A stretch of 57,493 nt of DNA from contig CAZPQV010000007.1 of the NCBI GenBank assembly GCA_964588705.1, positions 1 to 57,493 on the forward strand, given 5' to 3'. Below the pieces are notes generated by a model that was not told the DNA's origin, did no database searches, and saw only the letters and a program-made list of their open reading frames with translations. This document shows, piece by piece, positions 24,355 through 33,300 of the stretch (its first letter is position 1; each line of letters starts with the position of its first letter). The DNA comes from CAZPQV01 sp964588705 (lineage in GTDB: Bacteria > Bacteroidota > Bacteroidia > Flavobacteriales > Weeksellaceae). The position numbers and the translations under genes are program-made.

Positions 24355-26160
24355 ATGAAAAAATTGGTTGTTCCGGTTTTGATGTTGTTTGCAATATCGC
24401 AGAGTTATGCGCAGGAGAAAGAAACCGACATCAGTGAAGTTGTAATCCACGGAAAGTTCCTTAATCTTCCTTACAAAAAAGTGAACGAAAACATTATCGT
24501 AATCACAAAAGAGGAAATTGAGAATGCACCTTCTAAAAGTATTGATGAAGTTCTGCAGCAGTTTGCAGGAATTGATATCAGAAGGAGAGGTTCAAACGGT
24601 GTGCAGAGTGATGTTTCGATAAGAGGCGGTTCCTTTGAGCAGTCACTGATTTTGATTAACGGAATCCGGATGAACGATTCACAAACAGGGCATAATTCGC
24701 TGCATCTTCCGGTTGATCTTTCGAGTGTGGAGCGCATCGAAGTGATGAAAGGGCCGGCTGCAAGACGTTTCGGAAATGGTCCGTTTGCAGGTGTTATTAA
24801 TATTGTAACTAAAGCTTCATCTGAAGAAAGCGCTACAATTTCAGCAGAAGCAGGTGATTTTTCGACGTATAAACTTGGTTTGAGCACGAACTTTGGAAAC
24901 GAAAAATTCTCGAATCTTTTTCAGATTAATTCCGGAAGTTCAGAAGGTTACAGACACAATACTGATTACAAAATCAATAATGTTTTCTACCAAAATCAGT
25001 TTAATCTTGCGAATGGAAAACTTCAGTTTCAGGCAGGTTTTTCTGAGAAAAAATTCGGAGCCAACGGATTTTATGCTTCTCCTGCTGCAACTGAGCAGTA
25101 TGAAGAAGTTCAGGCATCTGTGGTGAGTATTACGCACCAACAGAATTTCGGAAAGTTCGACCTGAATTCAAATCTTTATTGGAGAAGAGGGCAGGATATG
25201 TATCTTTTCAACAGAGAGAAACCGGAGATTTACCGCAATATGCATATGGGAAATAATGTTGGCGGAGAAGTGAACGGAAGTTACAAATCAGGTTTGGGAA
25301 CGACAGGTCTGGGTGTGGAGCTGAGAAAAGAATTTCTTTCAAGTAATAACTTGGGAGACCGTGAGCGCTTTGTAAGTCAGGTCTTCTTTGAGCATCATTT
25401 CTCTTTTCTGCAGGACAAACTTCAGGTTTCGCCGGGAATTTCGTGGGCAAATTATTCCGAAAACGGAAACTTTTTCTATCCGGGATTGGACGTAGGTTTT
25501 GATTTCAACCAAAATCATAAAATTTACGGTAATGCCGCTAAAGTTCACAGAATTCCAACTTTTACAGATTTGTATTATGTGAGCAGAACCGAACTTGGAA
25601 ACCCCGATTTAAAACCTGAAAATGCCATTTCTTACGAAATTGGTTACCGATATTTGAAGAATAATTTTCAGGCAAAAGCAAGTGTTTTCGGTCGTGATAC
25701 AGAAGATGGAATCGATTGGATAAAAGATGCTGAAGCTGATAAATGGAGAGCTGAAAACATTGGCGATGTTGTTACGAAAGGTTTCGAAGCCGAAGTCAGC
25801 CATCACCATGAAGGCTTTATTAAATCGTATTCTTTCGGATATACTTTCTTAGATAATAAGATTTATAACAAAGCAAATTTTTCGAAATACGTATCGGAAA
25901 ATCTGAAACATCAGTTTGTTGCAAAACTTGAAAACCGTTTGTTTAAAAACTTTACCAATCAATTGGTTTACCGTTACAACGAAAGGACAGATGGTTACAA
26001 TTATCAAATCCTTGATGAAAAACTTACCTACAAGTTCAGAGATTTGGATGTTTATTTACTGATTAATAATATCACCAATACAGAATATACGGAAGCGTTT
26101 GGAGTTCCAATGCCGAAACGATGGTTTCATGTAGGATTTACATATAAAATAAAGTATTAA
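24355..26160 (+). CDS. TonB-dependent outer-membrane receptor (BtuB/CirA-like)
   Basis: A signal peptide (MKKLVVPVLMLFAISQSYAQ) precedes a short mature N-terminus that likely includes the TonB box region (TDISEVVIHG). The plug domain covers about 40-150 (VSIRGGSFEQSLILINGIRMND, then VERIEVMKGPAARRFGNG). A beta-barrel follows and ends with an aromatic residue (TYKIKY). The 601 aa suit a small receptor of the BtuB type. No CarboxypepD_reg domain and no SusD partner are present, so this is not a SusC system. The ligand (B12, siderophore or other) cannot be told from sequence. It is monocistronic, with a terminator directly behind it. Confidence 0.88.
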   Translation: MKKLVVPVLMLFAISQSYAQEKETDISEVVIHGKFLNLPYKKVNENIIVITKEEIENAPSKSIDEVLQQFAGIDIRRRGSNGVQSDVSIRGGSFEQSLILINGIRMNDSQTGHNSLHLPVDLSSVERIEVMKGPAARRFGNGPFAGVINIVTKASSEESATISAEAGDFSTYKLGLSTNFGNEKFSNLFQINSGSSEGYRHNTDYKINNVFYQNQFNLANGKLQFQAGFSEKKFGANGFYASPAATEQYEEVQASVVSITHQQNFGKFDLNSNLYWRRGQDMYLFNREKPEIYRNMHMGNNVGGEVNGSYKSGLGTTGLGVELRKEFLSSNNLGDRERFVSQVFFEHHFSFLQDKLQVSPGISWANYSENGNFFYPGLDVGFDFNQNHKIYGNAAKVHRIPTFTDLYYVSRTELGNPDLKPENAISYEIGYRYLKNNFQAKASVFGRDTEDGIDWIKDAEADKWRAENIGDVVTKGFEAEVSHHHEGFIKSYSFGYTFLDNKIYNKANFSKYVSENLKHQFVAKLENRLFKNFTNQLVYRYNERTDGYNYQILDEKLTYKFRDLDVYLLINNITNTEYTEAFGVPMPKRWFHVGFTYKIKY

Positions 26161-26161
26161 A

Positions 26162-26190
26162 AAAGCCGGAGAAATCCGGCTTTAATATTT
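26162..26190. terminator. Bidirectional terminator after the TonB receptor gene
   Basis: A 9-bp stem AAAGCCGGA/TCCGGCTTT closed by a GAAA tetraloop. It overlaps the stop codon of the HD-domain gene on the other strand, so one hairpin serves both genes. Confidence 0.8.
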
Positions 26191-26625
26191 TTCAGTGAGA
26201 TATCTGTAGGCTTTCAAATACTTGTTGAGGCGTTTTACATCTTTATCGGAGATTGCACGGTTGAAGCGTGTGATATCCATATTATCTCGCAGAGCGTTTA
26301 GTTTCACGGCAACGGCAAGAGGAGATTTTTCTGTACGTCTGATGAATGCATCGTAATCTTCATCAGGATTGGTTTTGGTAACGCATTGCACAGCAAAAAG
26401 AATATATTCCGGAAATCCTTTGGAACGCAGAAATTCGATGGTGTAATCCGAGCAATCTTCCACAACATCATGCAGTGCTCCAACAATTTTTTCGTCTATG
26501 GTTCTACCGCTGTTCGATACGCGCAAAACGTGTCCTATATAAGGCATTCCGTATTTATCTGTCTGTCCTTTATGTGCTTTTGAAGCAATTTTTACCGCGG
26601 TCTGTAGTAATTCTTCTTTGGTCAT
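26182..26625 (-). CDS. Small HD-domain hydrolase, SpoT/MESH1-like
   Basis: The protein is a single HD domain. KAHKGQTDKYGMPYIGHVLRV gives the first His, GALHDVVED gives the HD pair and the nearby catalytic EDCSD, and VKLNALRDNMDI gives the last Asp. This pattern is that of the RelA/SpoT hydrolase domain and of small alarmone hydrolases, which remove pyrophosphate from (p)ppGpp. At 147 aa it has no synthetase or regulatory domains. (p)ppGpp as substrate is an inference. Confidence 0.75.
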   Translation of the reverse strand: MTKEELLQTAVKIASKAHKGQTDKYGMPYIGHVLRVSNSGRTIDEKIVGALHDVVEDCSDYTIEFLRSKGFPEYILFAVQCVTKTNPDEDYDAFIRRTEKSPLAVAVKLNALRDNMDITRFNRAISDKDVKRLNKYLKAYRYLTEKY

Positions 26626-26645
26626 TATTCATTTTTCGGTCACAA

Positions 26646-26680
26646 AAATATAAAAAAATGCTCCATTTTTAGGAGCATTT
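26646..26680 (-). terminator. Terminator of the YegP-like gene
   Basis: A 9-bp stem AAATGCTCC/GGAGCATTT with a 7-base loop. On the minus strand the stem runs into TTTTTTT. Confidence 0.75.
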
Positions 26681-26711
26681 CATAGTTTATTTTTAATGTT
26701 TTTTAACTAAT

Positions 26712-27044
26712 TTATTCTGTTTCTTCTTCCACAGAAGCATCAGGAGCGTTGGTTTTTACCGAAGAAATCCCGTTTTCCATCCCAGCTTCGGCTTCATACA
26801 TTTGGCTTGATCCGATGATCTGTCCGTTTCCGGCTTTCAGGTTGAAATAATGTTTTCCGTTTGTTGCCACTTTTCTTTCAAATTTAGCATCATCTCCGGA
26901 ATTGGTTTTTACAGATTCGATGCCGTTTTCACAGGCTGCTTTAGTCGAATATCCCTGGCTTGTTAAGATAACCTGCCCGTTTCCTGCTTTTAGATTAAAC
27001 TGAAAATCTCCATCTTTTCTTGTAGAAATCACAAATTTTCCCAT
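26712..27044 (-). CDS. YegP/DUF1508 family protein
   Basis: Two copies of the short DUF1508 repeat are clear. Each has the order FQFNLKAGNGQVILTSQGY or YFNLKAGNGQIIGSSQMY, followed by GIESVKTN or GISSVKTN. The protein has 110 aa, with an acidic tail (EEETE). The function of the family is unknown; it is soluble and cytoplasmic. The gene has its own terminator. Confidence 0.88.
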   Translation of the reverse strand: MGKFVISTRKDGDFQFNLKAGNGQVILTSQGYSTKAACENGIESVKTNSGDDAKFERKVATNGKHYFNLKAGNGQIIGSSQMYEAEAGMENGISSVKTNAPDASVEEETE

Positions 27045-27133
27045 AGTATTTAAATTTAAGTTTGATATAAATTTAAGAAAATCAAATAATTAAAACAAAT
27101 CAAATATTTTATGTTAAAAAGGACGGGTAACTG

Positions 27134-27171
27134 AAATAAAAAAAACGCTCCGATATTTCGAAGCGTTTTCA
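27134..27171 (-). terminator. Terminator of the beta-oxidation operon
   Basis: A 12-bp stem with one mismatch (AAAACGCTCCGA/TCGAAGCGTTTT) and a 4-base loop, followed on the minus strand by a long T run. It lies just beyond the acyl-CoA dehydrogenase stop. Confidence 0.75.
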
Positions 27172-27188
27172 TTCAAATAACAGGGATT

Positions 27189-28982
27189 TTAGTATTTCCC
27201 TTTTTCGATATAATGTGCAGCTACTTTTTCAGTAATTGCTACTACATTCGGCATATTCGTGTATTTCGTGAATCTTCTCAATCCGGAAAGCATCATTCTC
27301 TGCTCATCACCTTCAGCGAAAGAAACGATTCCTTCTTTTGCAGCTACAGTGATTTTTTCTACAGCTTTGTAAAGGTTCAGCTGAGCCATTGCTGCTTCTA
27401 CAGAATCAGGAGCGAAGTGTTTTTCTGCTCTCAATACTGCAGATTCTGCCATATAGATTTGGTTCAGGATTTCAGAAGCATTCAACAGTAAGTGCTGTTG
27501 TTTCTCAATATCCATCATATATTTCTGAAGTGCAGCTCCGGAAACCATTAGGAATACTTTCTTAAGGTTGTGGATCAACGCTTTTTCTTCAGACATATAA
27601 GCTGAATAATCAGGAACTTCGAATGAAGGAATTCCCATCAGTTCTTTTCCAATGGCCATTGCAGGTTTCAGAAGATCCAATTCTCCTTTCATTGCTTTTT
27701 TAATCAACATTCCTACAGAAAGAAGACGGTTGATTTCGTTGGTTCCTTCGTAGATTCTTCCGATTCTGGCATCTCTCCAAGCTGCTTCCATTGGTGCATC
27801 TTCAGAGAATCCCATACCTCCGTAAATCTGGATTCCTTCGTCAGAAATATTCTGAGTCAAGTCAGATACAAACACTTTAAGGATTGAACATTCTACTGCG
27901 AATTCTTCCAAGGCTTTCATTTCAGCTTTTTGGTGATCCATTCCTCCTGCAATCAGTTCAGCAATTTTATCTTCTACATTTTTCGCTGCTCTGTATGATC
28001 CGGCTTCAGAAACGAAAGTTCCGGTCACCCTTTCAGCAATTTTCTTGCGGATTGCCCCGAAAGTGGAAATCGCAACACCAAACTGTTTTCTTTCGTTGGC
28101 ATAATTAATGGCAAGATTCGTGATTCTTCTTTGTCCGTCGATATTTGCAGCAGCCAGTTTAATTCTACCTGCGTTCAATGCGTTCAAAGCGATTTTGAAA
28201 CCGTTGTTTCTTTCACCCAAAAGGTTCTCAACAGGAATTTTCATATCGTTGAAGAACACCTGACGAGTTGAAGATGAACGGATTCCCAATTTGTGTTCTT
28301 CTTCACCAAGAGTCAAGCTTGCTGGATCTTCCAATTCGCTTCTGTTGATTACGAAACCTGTGATGTTTTTATCGTCATCAATTTTAGCAAAGAATGTGAA
28401 AGTATCTGCAAAACCTGCGTTGGAAATCCACATTTTCTGTCCGTTGATGATATAGTGTTTTCCGTCTTCGGAAAGTCTTGCTTTTGTTTTCCCGCTGTTT
28501 GCGTCGGAACCGGCATCAGGTTCAGTCAAACAATAAGCACCGAATTTTTCTCCCATTGCCAAAGCTGGAAGATATTTTTGCTTTTGCTCCTCAGTTCCGT
28601 AAAGTAGGATAGGAAGCGTTCCAATTCCGGTGTGTGCACCGTAAGCTGTAGCCAAAGATCCGTTTGCTCCGGAAACGATGTCGCAAGCCAGCATGGTAGA
28701 AACGAATCCCATTCCAAGTCCGCCGTAGTTTTCAGGAACAGCGATTCCTAAAGTTCCCATTTCACCAAGTTTGCGCATGGTTTCTTCAGTCAGTGCATAA
28801 TCTTTTTTCTCGAAACGTTCGCGGTGCGGAACCACTTCTCTTTCCATAAAATCTTCAAGAGATTCGCGAAGCATTTTTTGTTCTTCAGTCAGTTCTTCAA
28901 GGGAGAAGATTTCCTGAGCGTCGAAATCTTTAATAAGGAATTCGCCGCCTTTTAATGTGTTTTGTGTTGTTGTATCGCTCAT
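27189..28982 (-). CDS. Acyl-CoA dehydrogenase, long VLCAD-like form
   Basis: The enzyme carries out the first step of fatty-acid beta-oxidation and gives its electrons to ETF. FAD and substrate motifs include FGAYCLTEPDAGSDANSG, WISNAGFADTFTFFAK, and the catalytic Glu in RIYEGTNEINRLL. A C-terminal extension of about 150 residues beyond the core makes 597 aa, close to the VLCAD type rather than the 380-aa short forms. It is the last gene of the MarR-headed operon, 15 bases after the thiolase. Confidence 0.93.
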   Translation of the reverse strand: MSDTTTQNTLKGGEFLIKDFDAQEIFSLEELTEEQKMLRESLEDFMEREVVPHRERFEKKDYALTEETMRKLGEMGTLGIAVPENYGGLGMGFVSTMLACDIVSGANGSLATAYGAHTGIGTLPILLYGTEEQKQKYLPALAMGEKFGAYCLTEPDAGSDANSGKTKARLSEDGKHYIINGQKMWISNAGFADTFTFFAKIDDDKNITGFVINRSELEDPASLTLGEEEHKLGIRSSSTRQVFFNDMKIPVENLLGERNNGFKIALNALNAGRIKLAAANIDGQRRITNLAINYANERKQFGVAISTFGAIRKKIAERVTGTFVSEAGSYRAAKNVEDKIAELIAGGMDHQKAEMKALEEFAVECSILKVFVSDLTQNISDEGIQIYGGMGFSEDAPMEAAWRDARIGRIYEGTNEINRLLSVGMLIKKAMKGELDLLKPAMAIGKELMGIPSFEVPDYSAYMSEEKALIHNLKKVFLMVSGAALQKYMMDIEKQQHLLLNASEILNQIYMAESAVLRAEKHFAPDSVEAAMAQLNLYKAVEKITVAAKEGIVSFAEGDEQRMMLSGLRRFTKYTNMPNVVAITEKVAAHYIEKGKY

Positions 28983-28997
28983 TGCTATGTTGTTTTT

Positions 28998-30182
28998 TTA
29001 TTTTAAAAATTCGAAAATTGAAGCAGCTCCTTGTCCTGTTCCTACGCACATTGTTACCATTCCGTATTTGTTGCCACGTCTGCGCATTTCATCGATTAAC
29101 TGAACCGTAAGTTTCGTTCCGGTGCAACCAAGAGGGTGACCTAATGCGATTGCGCCTCCGTTCACGTTCAGGATTTCTTTGTTCAAATCAAGTTCTTTCT
29201 GAATGGCTACGGATTGAGAAGCGAAGGCCTCATTTAATTCAATTAAATCGATGTCTTTCAATTCTAAACCTGCTTGCTTTAATGCTTTTGGAATAGCGTA
29301 AACAGGTCCCATTCCCATAATTCTTGGTTCCAAGCCTGCTGCTGCGTAAGAAACCAATCTTGCTTCAGGTTCAAGACCTAATTCTTTCACCATTTCTTCG
29401 CTCATTACGATAACGAAAGCGGCACCATCCGACATTTGAGAAGAGTTACCTGCCGTAACCGAACCTCCAGCTGCGAAAACCGGACGAAGTTTAGCCAGAC
29501 CTTCAATGGATGTGTCTTTTCTTGGACCTTCATCTACCGTGAAATCAAATTTCTTGGTCTGCATTTTTTGGTTTTCATCCAAGTAATTGTATTCAACAGG
29601 AATCGGAACAATTTGGTTGGCGAATTTTCCCTCTTCCAATGCCTTTAATGCTTTTTGGTGTGAGTGGAACGCAAACTCATCCTGTTCTTCTCTTGAAATA
29701 TTGAATTGTTTAGCAACCGCTTCTGCAGTGTAACCCATTCCCCAATAATAATCCGGATTGGATTTTGCAACATCGGTTTCCGGAACCGGTTTGTAACCAC
29801 CCATTGGAATATAACTCATGGATTCTGTTCCACCGGCGATGATACAATCTGCCATTCCTGCCTGAATTTTAGCAGAAGCAATGGCAATCGCCTCAGAACC
29901 TGATGCACAGTATCTGTTCACGGTAACTCCCGGAACTTTATCGGTCTGAAGTCCCATCAAGGAAATCAAACGGGCAACGTTCAGTCCCTGTTCTGCTTCA
30001 GGCATTGCGTTTCCGACGATCAGGTCGTCGATTCTGTTTTTATCGAGTTGCGGAACATCAGCCATTAATTTTTCAATAACTGTAGCCGCCAATACATCAG
30101 GTCTTGTGAACCTTAAACTGCCTTTTGGTGCCTTTCCAACGGCAGTTCTGTATCCTTTTATTATGTATGCTGTTCTTGACAT
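28998..30182 (-). CDS. fadA: Acetyl-CoA C-acyltransferase (thiolase)
   Basis: This enzyme performs the last, thiolytic step of beta-oxidation. The acyl-accepting Cys is C92 in NRYCASGSEAIA. The catalytic His is in GGAIALGHPLGCTG, and the second Cys is in MCVGTGQGAA. The protein has 394 aa, standard for a degradative thiolase. It lies between the fused hydratase/dehydrogenase (96 bases upstream) and the acyl-CoA dehydrogenase (15 bases downstream). fadA is given by role; fadI is also possible. Confidence 0.93.
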   Translation of the reverse strand: MSRTAYIIKGYRTAVGKAPKGSLRFTRPDVLAATVIEKLMADVPQLDKNRIDDLIVGNAMPEAEQGLNVARLISLMGLQTDKVPGVTVNRYCASGSEAIAIASAKIQAGMADCIIAGGTESMSYIPMGGYKPVPETDVAKSNPDYYWGMGYTAEAVAKQFNISREEQDEFAFHSHQKALKALEEGKFANQIVPIPVEYNYLDENQKMQTKKFDFTVDEGPRKDTSIEGLAKLRPVFAAGGSVTAGNSSQMSDGAAFVIVMSEEMVKELGLEPEARLVSYAAAGLEPRIMGMGPVYAIPKALKQAGLELKDIDLIELNEAFASQSVAIQKELDLNKEILNVNGGAIALGHPLGCTGTKLTVQLIDEMRRRGNKYGMVTMCVGTGQGAASIFEFLK

Positions 30183-30194
30183 ATTTTTATTTTA

Positions 30195-30275
30195 ATTTAT
30201 TACAGTGTTTTTGTCATGTTGTAAGCATCTCTATGACATGTTGAGATTCCTTCGGAATGACAATCTACGTGGAAA
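30195..30275. repeat. Intergenic palindromic element
   Basis: The 96-base spacer inside the operon holds two ATGACA/TGTCAT-type elements and a short ATTCC-TTC-GGAAT hairpin (GAGATTCCTTCGGAATGACA). It looks like a REP-type sequence of the sort scattered in Bacteroidota genomes. Confidence 0.45.
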
Positions 30276-30278
30276 TTT

Positions 30279-32672
30279 TTAATTTCTTAATGGTTTACCA
30301 TTCTGTAACATATACTGAATTCTCTCTAAAGTTTTTCTTTCACCGGTAAGTGATAAGAACGTTTCTCTTTCAAGGTTCAGTAAATATTGCTCAGTGACTA
30401 AAGTCAGCTCGGAAAGGTTTCCTCCAACCATTACATATCCTAATTTGTCGGCAATTTTCTTGTCGTGCTCGGAGATGTAATTTCCTGCAAGCATTTGGTC
30501 GGTTCCAACATAGAACATCCCTAAAGCATCTTTACCAAGAACAGTTACTTTCTGCTCGATTGGTTGTGTGTAACCCTGTTCTGCAAGCAGTTTCGCAACT
30601 TTCTTCGCTTCAGCAATCTGACGGTTTTTATCTACCACCACAATGTCTTTGTGCTGCTCCAGAATTCCCATATCATAAGCTTCGTAAGCGGAAGTCGCTA
30701 CTTTACCCATGGCAATATTCATGAAAGCATCACGAAGTCGGTTCGTTTTCACGTCATCTTTGTTGAATTCACGGGAAGTTCTTAAAGTCAGTTCCTTAGT
30801 TCCACCACCGCCAGGAATTACACCAACGCCGGTTTCAACCAAACCGATATAAGTTTCAGCTGCTGCGACCACTCGGTCGGCGTGCATCGTCATTTCACAA
30901 CCACCTCCTAAAGTCATTCCGAAAGGTGCAACCACCACCGGAATAGAAGAGTAGCGAACTCTCATCATCGATTTCTGGAAGTATGCAATTGCCATATTCA
31001 GATCATCCCAATCCTGGTCAATCGCCATCATCAGAATCATTGCTAAGTTAGCTCCAACAGAGAAGTTAGCACCCTGATTTCCTACAACCATTCCGTCGTA
31101 TTCTTTTTCTGCAAGGTCAATGGCGCGGTTCAGTCCGTCAAGAACACCACCACCAAGAGAGTTCATTTTGGAACGAATTTCAAAATTGATGATTCCGTCG
31201 CCCAAATCCTGAATCGCAGATTCGGAGTTACTCCAAAGTGTTTTATCTTTTCTGATATTATCAAGAATGATGAATGCATCCTGTCCAGGAATATCAGCAT
31301 AATCAGATTTTGCCTGGTCAAAGAAAATTTTGTGACCTTTTTCGTTTACTTTATAGAAAGATTCTACGTTTTTCACCCAGTCTGAAACTTCATAACCGGC
31401 TTCTTTAGCCAATTCTGCACCTTTCTGAACACCAACGGCATCCCAAATTTCAAACGGCCCGTTTTCCCAACCGAAACCTGCACGCATGGCATCGTCGATT
31501 TTGTAAACTTCGTCAGAAATTTCAGGAACTTTGTGTGAAACATAAGCGAACAAAGCACCCAAAGATTTTCTGTACAATTCTCCGGCTTTGTCTTTTCCAC
31601 CAATCAAAACTTTGAAACGGTCAATCGGTTTATCGATATTTTTCGTCAGTTCAAGAGTAGGGAAGTTAGATTTGCCCTGAAGTTCATATTCCATCGTGTC
31701 TAAATTCAGACCATGGATTTCGGATTTTCCTTCAGCATTTTTCACTTTTTTATAGAAACCGCCATCCGTTTTTGAACCCAACCATTTATTCTCAACCATT
31801 TTTTGGATGTAATCCGGAAGTTCAAACACATTGTTGAAATTGTTGGCTTCTGCACCGCTTCCGTGAACACCTTTCGCTACCATCACCAAAGTATCCAAAC
31901 CAACTACATCCGCAGTTCTGAACGTCGCCGATTTTGGACGACCGATTACAGGTCCAGTTAATTTATCAATATCAGTTACGGTTAAGCCAAGATTTTTCAC
32001 TTCGTGAAGAAGGTTCATCATCGAGAAAACTCCAATTCTGTTGGCGATAAAGGCAGGAGTATCTTTTGCAAGAACGGTAGTTTTACCTAACATTTTTGCG
32101 CCGTACTCCATATAGAATTTAGCGATTTCAGGATCGGTATCTTTGGTTGGAATCACCTCCAAAAGCGGTAAATATCTTACCGGATTGAAGAAGTGCGTTC
32201 CAGCGAAATATTTTTTGAAATCATCGCTTCTGCCCTCTACCAACATATTAATCGGAATTCCGGAAGTGTTGGAAGAAACCAAAGTTCCCGGTTTTCTGAA
32301 CTGCTCAATTTTCTCGTAAACCGATTTTTTGATGTCGAGTCTTTCAACCACCACCTCAATAATCCAGTCGGTATTTTTGATTTTCGGTAAATCGTCATCA
32401 AAGTTCCCAACAGTAATTCTATCGGCAAATTTCGGTGTGTAAAGCAGGGCAGGACTTGCTTTTTTCAGTTTCTCAAAGTTTTCGGAAGCAATTCTGTTTC
32501 TTACTGCTTTGTCGTCTTTGGTAAGACCTTTTTTCTTTTCAGCTTCGGTGAGTTCAAATGGTACAATATCGAGCAAAAGCACTTCTACACCAATGTTGGC
32601 GAAGTGCGCTGCAATACCGGAACCCATAATTCCTGAACCGAGAACTGTAACGTGTTTAATTCTGCGTTTCAT
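30279..32672 (-). CDS. Fused 3-hydroxyacyl-CoA dehydrogenase / enoyl-CoA hydratase (FadN/FadJ type)
   Basis: The two middle steps of beta-oxidation are in one protein. The NAD-binding domain comes first (LGSGIMGSGIAAHFANIG at residues 11-28), followed by the dehydrogenase C-terminal domain (HFFNPVRYLPLLEVI, then FIANRIGVFSMMN). The enoyl-CoA hydratase part is in the last third (NFSVGANLAMILMM, then GMTLGGGCEMTMHADRVV). This order is that of FadN, opposite to FadB/FadJ. The length is 797 aa. The gene begins 8 bases after the MarR gene. Confidence 0.92.
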   Translation of the reverse strand: MKRRIKHVTVLGSGIMGSGIAAHFANIGVEVLLLDIVPFELTEAEKKKGLTKDDKAVRNRIASENFEKLKKASPALLYTPKFADRITVGNFDDDLPKIKNTDWIIEVVVERLDIKKSVYEKIEQFRKPGTLVSSNTSGIPINMLVEGRSDDFKKYFAGTHFFNPVRYLPLLEVIPTKDTDPEIAKFYMEYGAKMLGKTTVLAKDTPAFIANRIGVFSMMNLLHEVKNLGLTVTDIDKLTGPVIGRPKSATFRTADVVGLDTLVMVAKGVHGSGAEANNFNNVFELPDYIQKMVENKWLGSKTDGGFYKKVKNAEGKSEIHGLNLDTMEYELQGKSNFPTLELTKNIDKPIDRFKVLIGGKDKAGELYRKSLGALFAYVSHKVPEISDEVYKIDDAMRAGFGWENGPFEIWDAVGVQKGAELAKEAGYEVSDWVKNVESFYKVNEKGHKIFFDQAKSDYADIPGQDAFIILDNIRKDKTLWSNSESAIQDLGDGIINFEIRSKMNSLGGGVLDGLNRAIDLAEKEYDGMVVGNQGANFSVGANLAMILMMAIDQDWDDLNMAIAYFQKSMMRVRYSSIPVVVAPFGMTLGGGCEMTMHADRVVAAAETYIGLVETGVGVIPGGGGTKELTLRTSREFNKDDVKTNRLRDAFMNIAMGKVATSAYEAYDMGILEQHKDIVVVDKNRQIAEAKKVAKLLAEQGYTQPIEQKVTVLGKDALGMFYVGTDQMLAGNYISEHDKKIADKLGYVMVGGNLSELTLVTEQYLLNLERETFLSLTGERKTLERIQYMLQNGKPLRN

Positions 32673-32680
32673 TTAATATT

Positions 32681-33133
32681 TTATTTTCTTTTATTTAAGT
32701 CGTTTGCGGTTTTAAGTATGGTGGTCATTACTTCTTTAAAGATTTCCAGTTTTTCAGGAGAGATTTTCTCAGAAATTGCTTTGTTGAAGTTCACCACAAC
32801 ATCTTTAGAAATATCTCTGTGTTGAAGTCCTTTATCAGTAAGTTTAATAATTACTTCACGCTTGTCCTGTGTGGTTTTCTCTTTGTAGATATAGCCATTA
32901 TCCTCCAAAAGCTTGATAATTCTGGTAAGTGAGGTTGGTTCAATCGCCATTTTAGGGCCAAGGTTTGTGCTTCGTGTGCCTTCTTTCGGATCGATTTTCA
33001 GCAATGTTAATGCCTGCACTGCTGTGCTTTCGTACTCAGAGGCCATCTCCGAATACATCTTGGAAACGGCAAGCCAGGTTGACTTTAAAATCAGGTCAAT
33101 ATTCTCCACTTTTTCTTTTTTCTTTTTATCCAT
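32681..33133 (-). CDS. MarR family transcriptional regulator
   Basis: This is a winged-helix dimeric regulator of 150 aa. The recognition region is AIEPTSLTRIIKLLEDNGYI and the wing is KEKTTQDKREVIIKLTDKG. It is the first gene of the beta-oxidation operon and has two TATGCATGCATA palindromes upstream, one of them 41 bases from its start. It most likely represses its own operon and etfBA and is relieved by an acyl-CoA, like other fatty-acid regulators. The ligand is inferred, not seen. Confidence 0.93.
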   Translation of the reverse strand: MDKKKKEKVENIDLILKSTWLAVSKMYSEMASEYESTAVQALTLLKIDPKEGTRSTNLGPKMAIEPTSLTRIIKLLEDNGYIYKEKTTQDKREVIIKLTDKGLQHRDISKDVVVNFNKAISEKISPEKLEIFKEVMTTILKTANDLNKRK

Positions 33134-33170
33134 CTTTAACAGACTTTGTGGTTTTTGTAAATATAAAAAT

Positions 33171-33190
33171 TATTATGCATGCATAGTATA
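33171..33190. promoter_or_regulatory. Operator A (TATGCATGCATA palindrome) before marR
   Basis: The perfect 12-bp palindrome at 33174-33185 extends to 18 bp with one mismatch. Its centre is 84 bp from that of operator B, which is eight helical turns, so bound dimers would face the same side of the helix. Confidence 0.75.
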
Positions 33191-33253
33191 TTATTTTAGT
33201 TAAGGTTTTGTTAAATATTGATAATCAATTCATTAAAATATATGATATGCATA

Positions 33254-33273
33254 ATACTATGCATGCATAATAC
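33254..33273. promoter_or_regulatory. Operator B (TATGCATGCATA palindrome) before marR
   Basis: The second copy, at 33258-33269, is the inverse of operator A in its flanks (ATAC on one side and ATAC/AATAC on the other). A half-size TATGCATA lies at 33246-33253, next to it. Confidence 0.75.
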
Positions 33274-33300
33274 TTTAGTAAAGTGTCTGAAATTGAGGAA

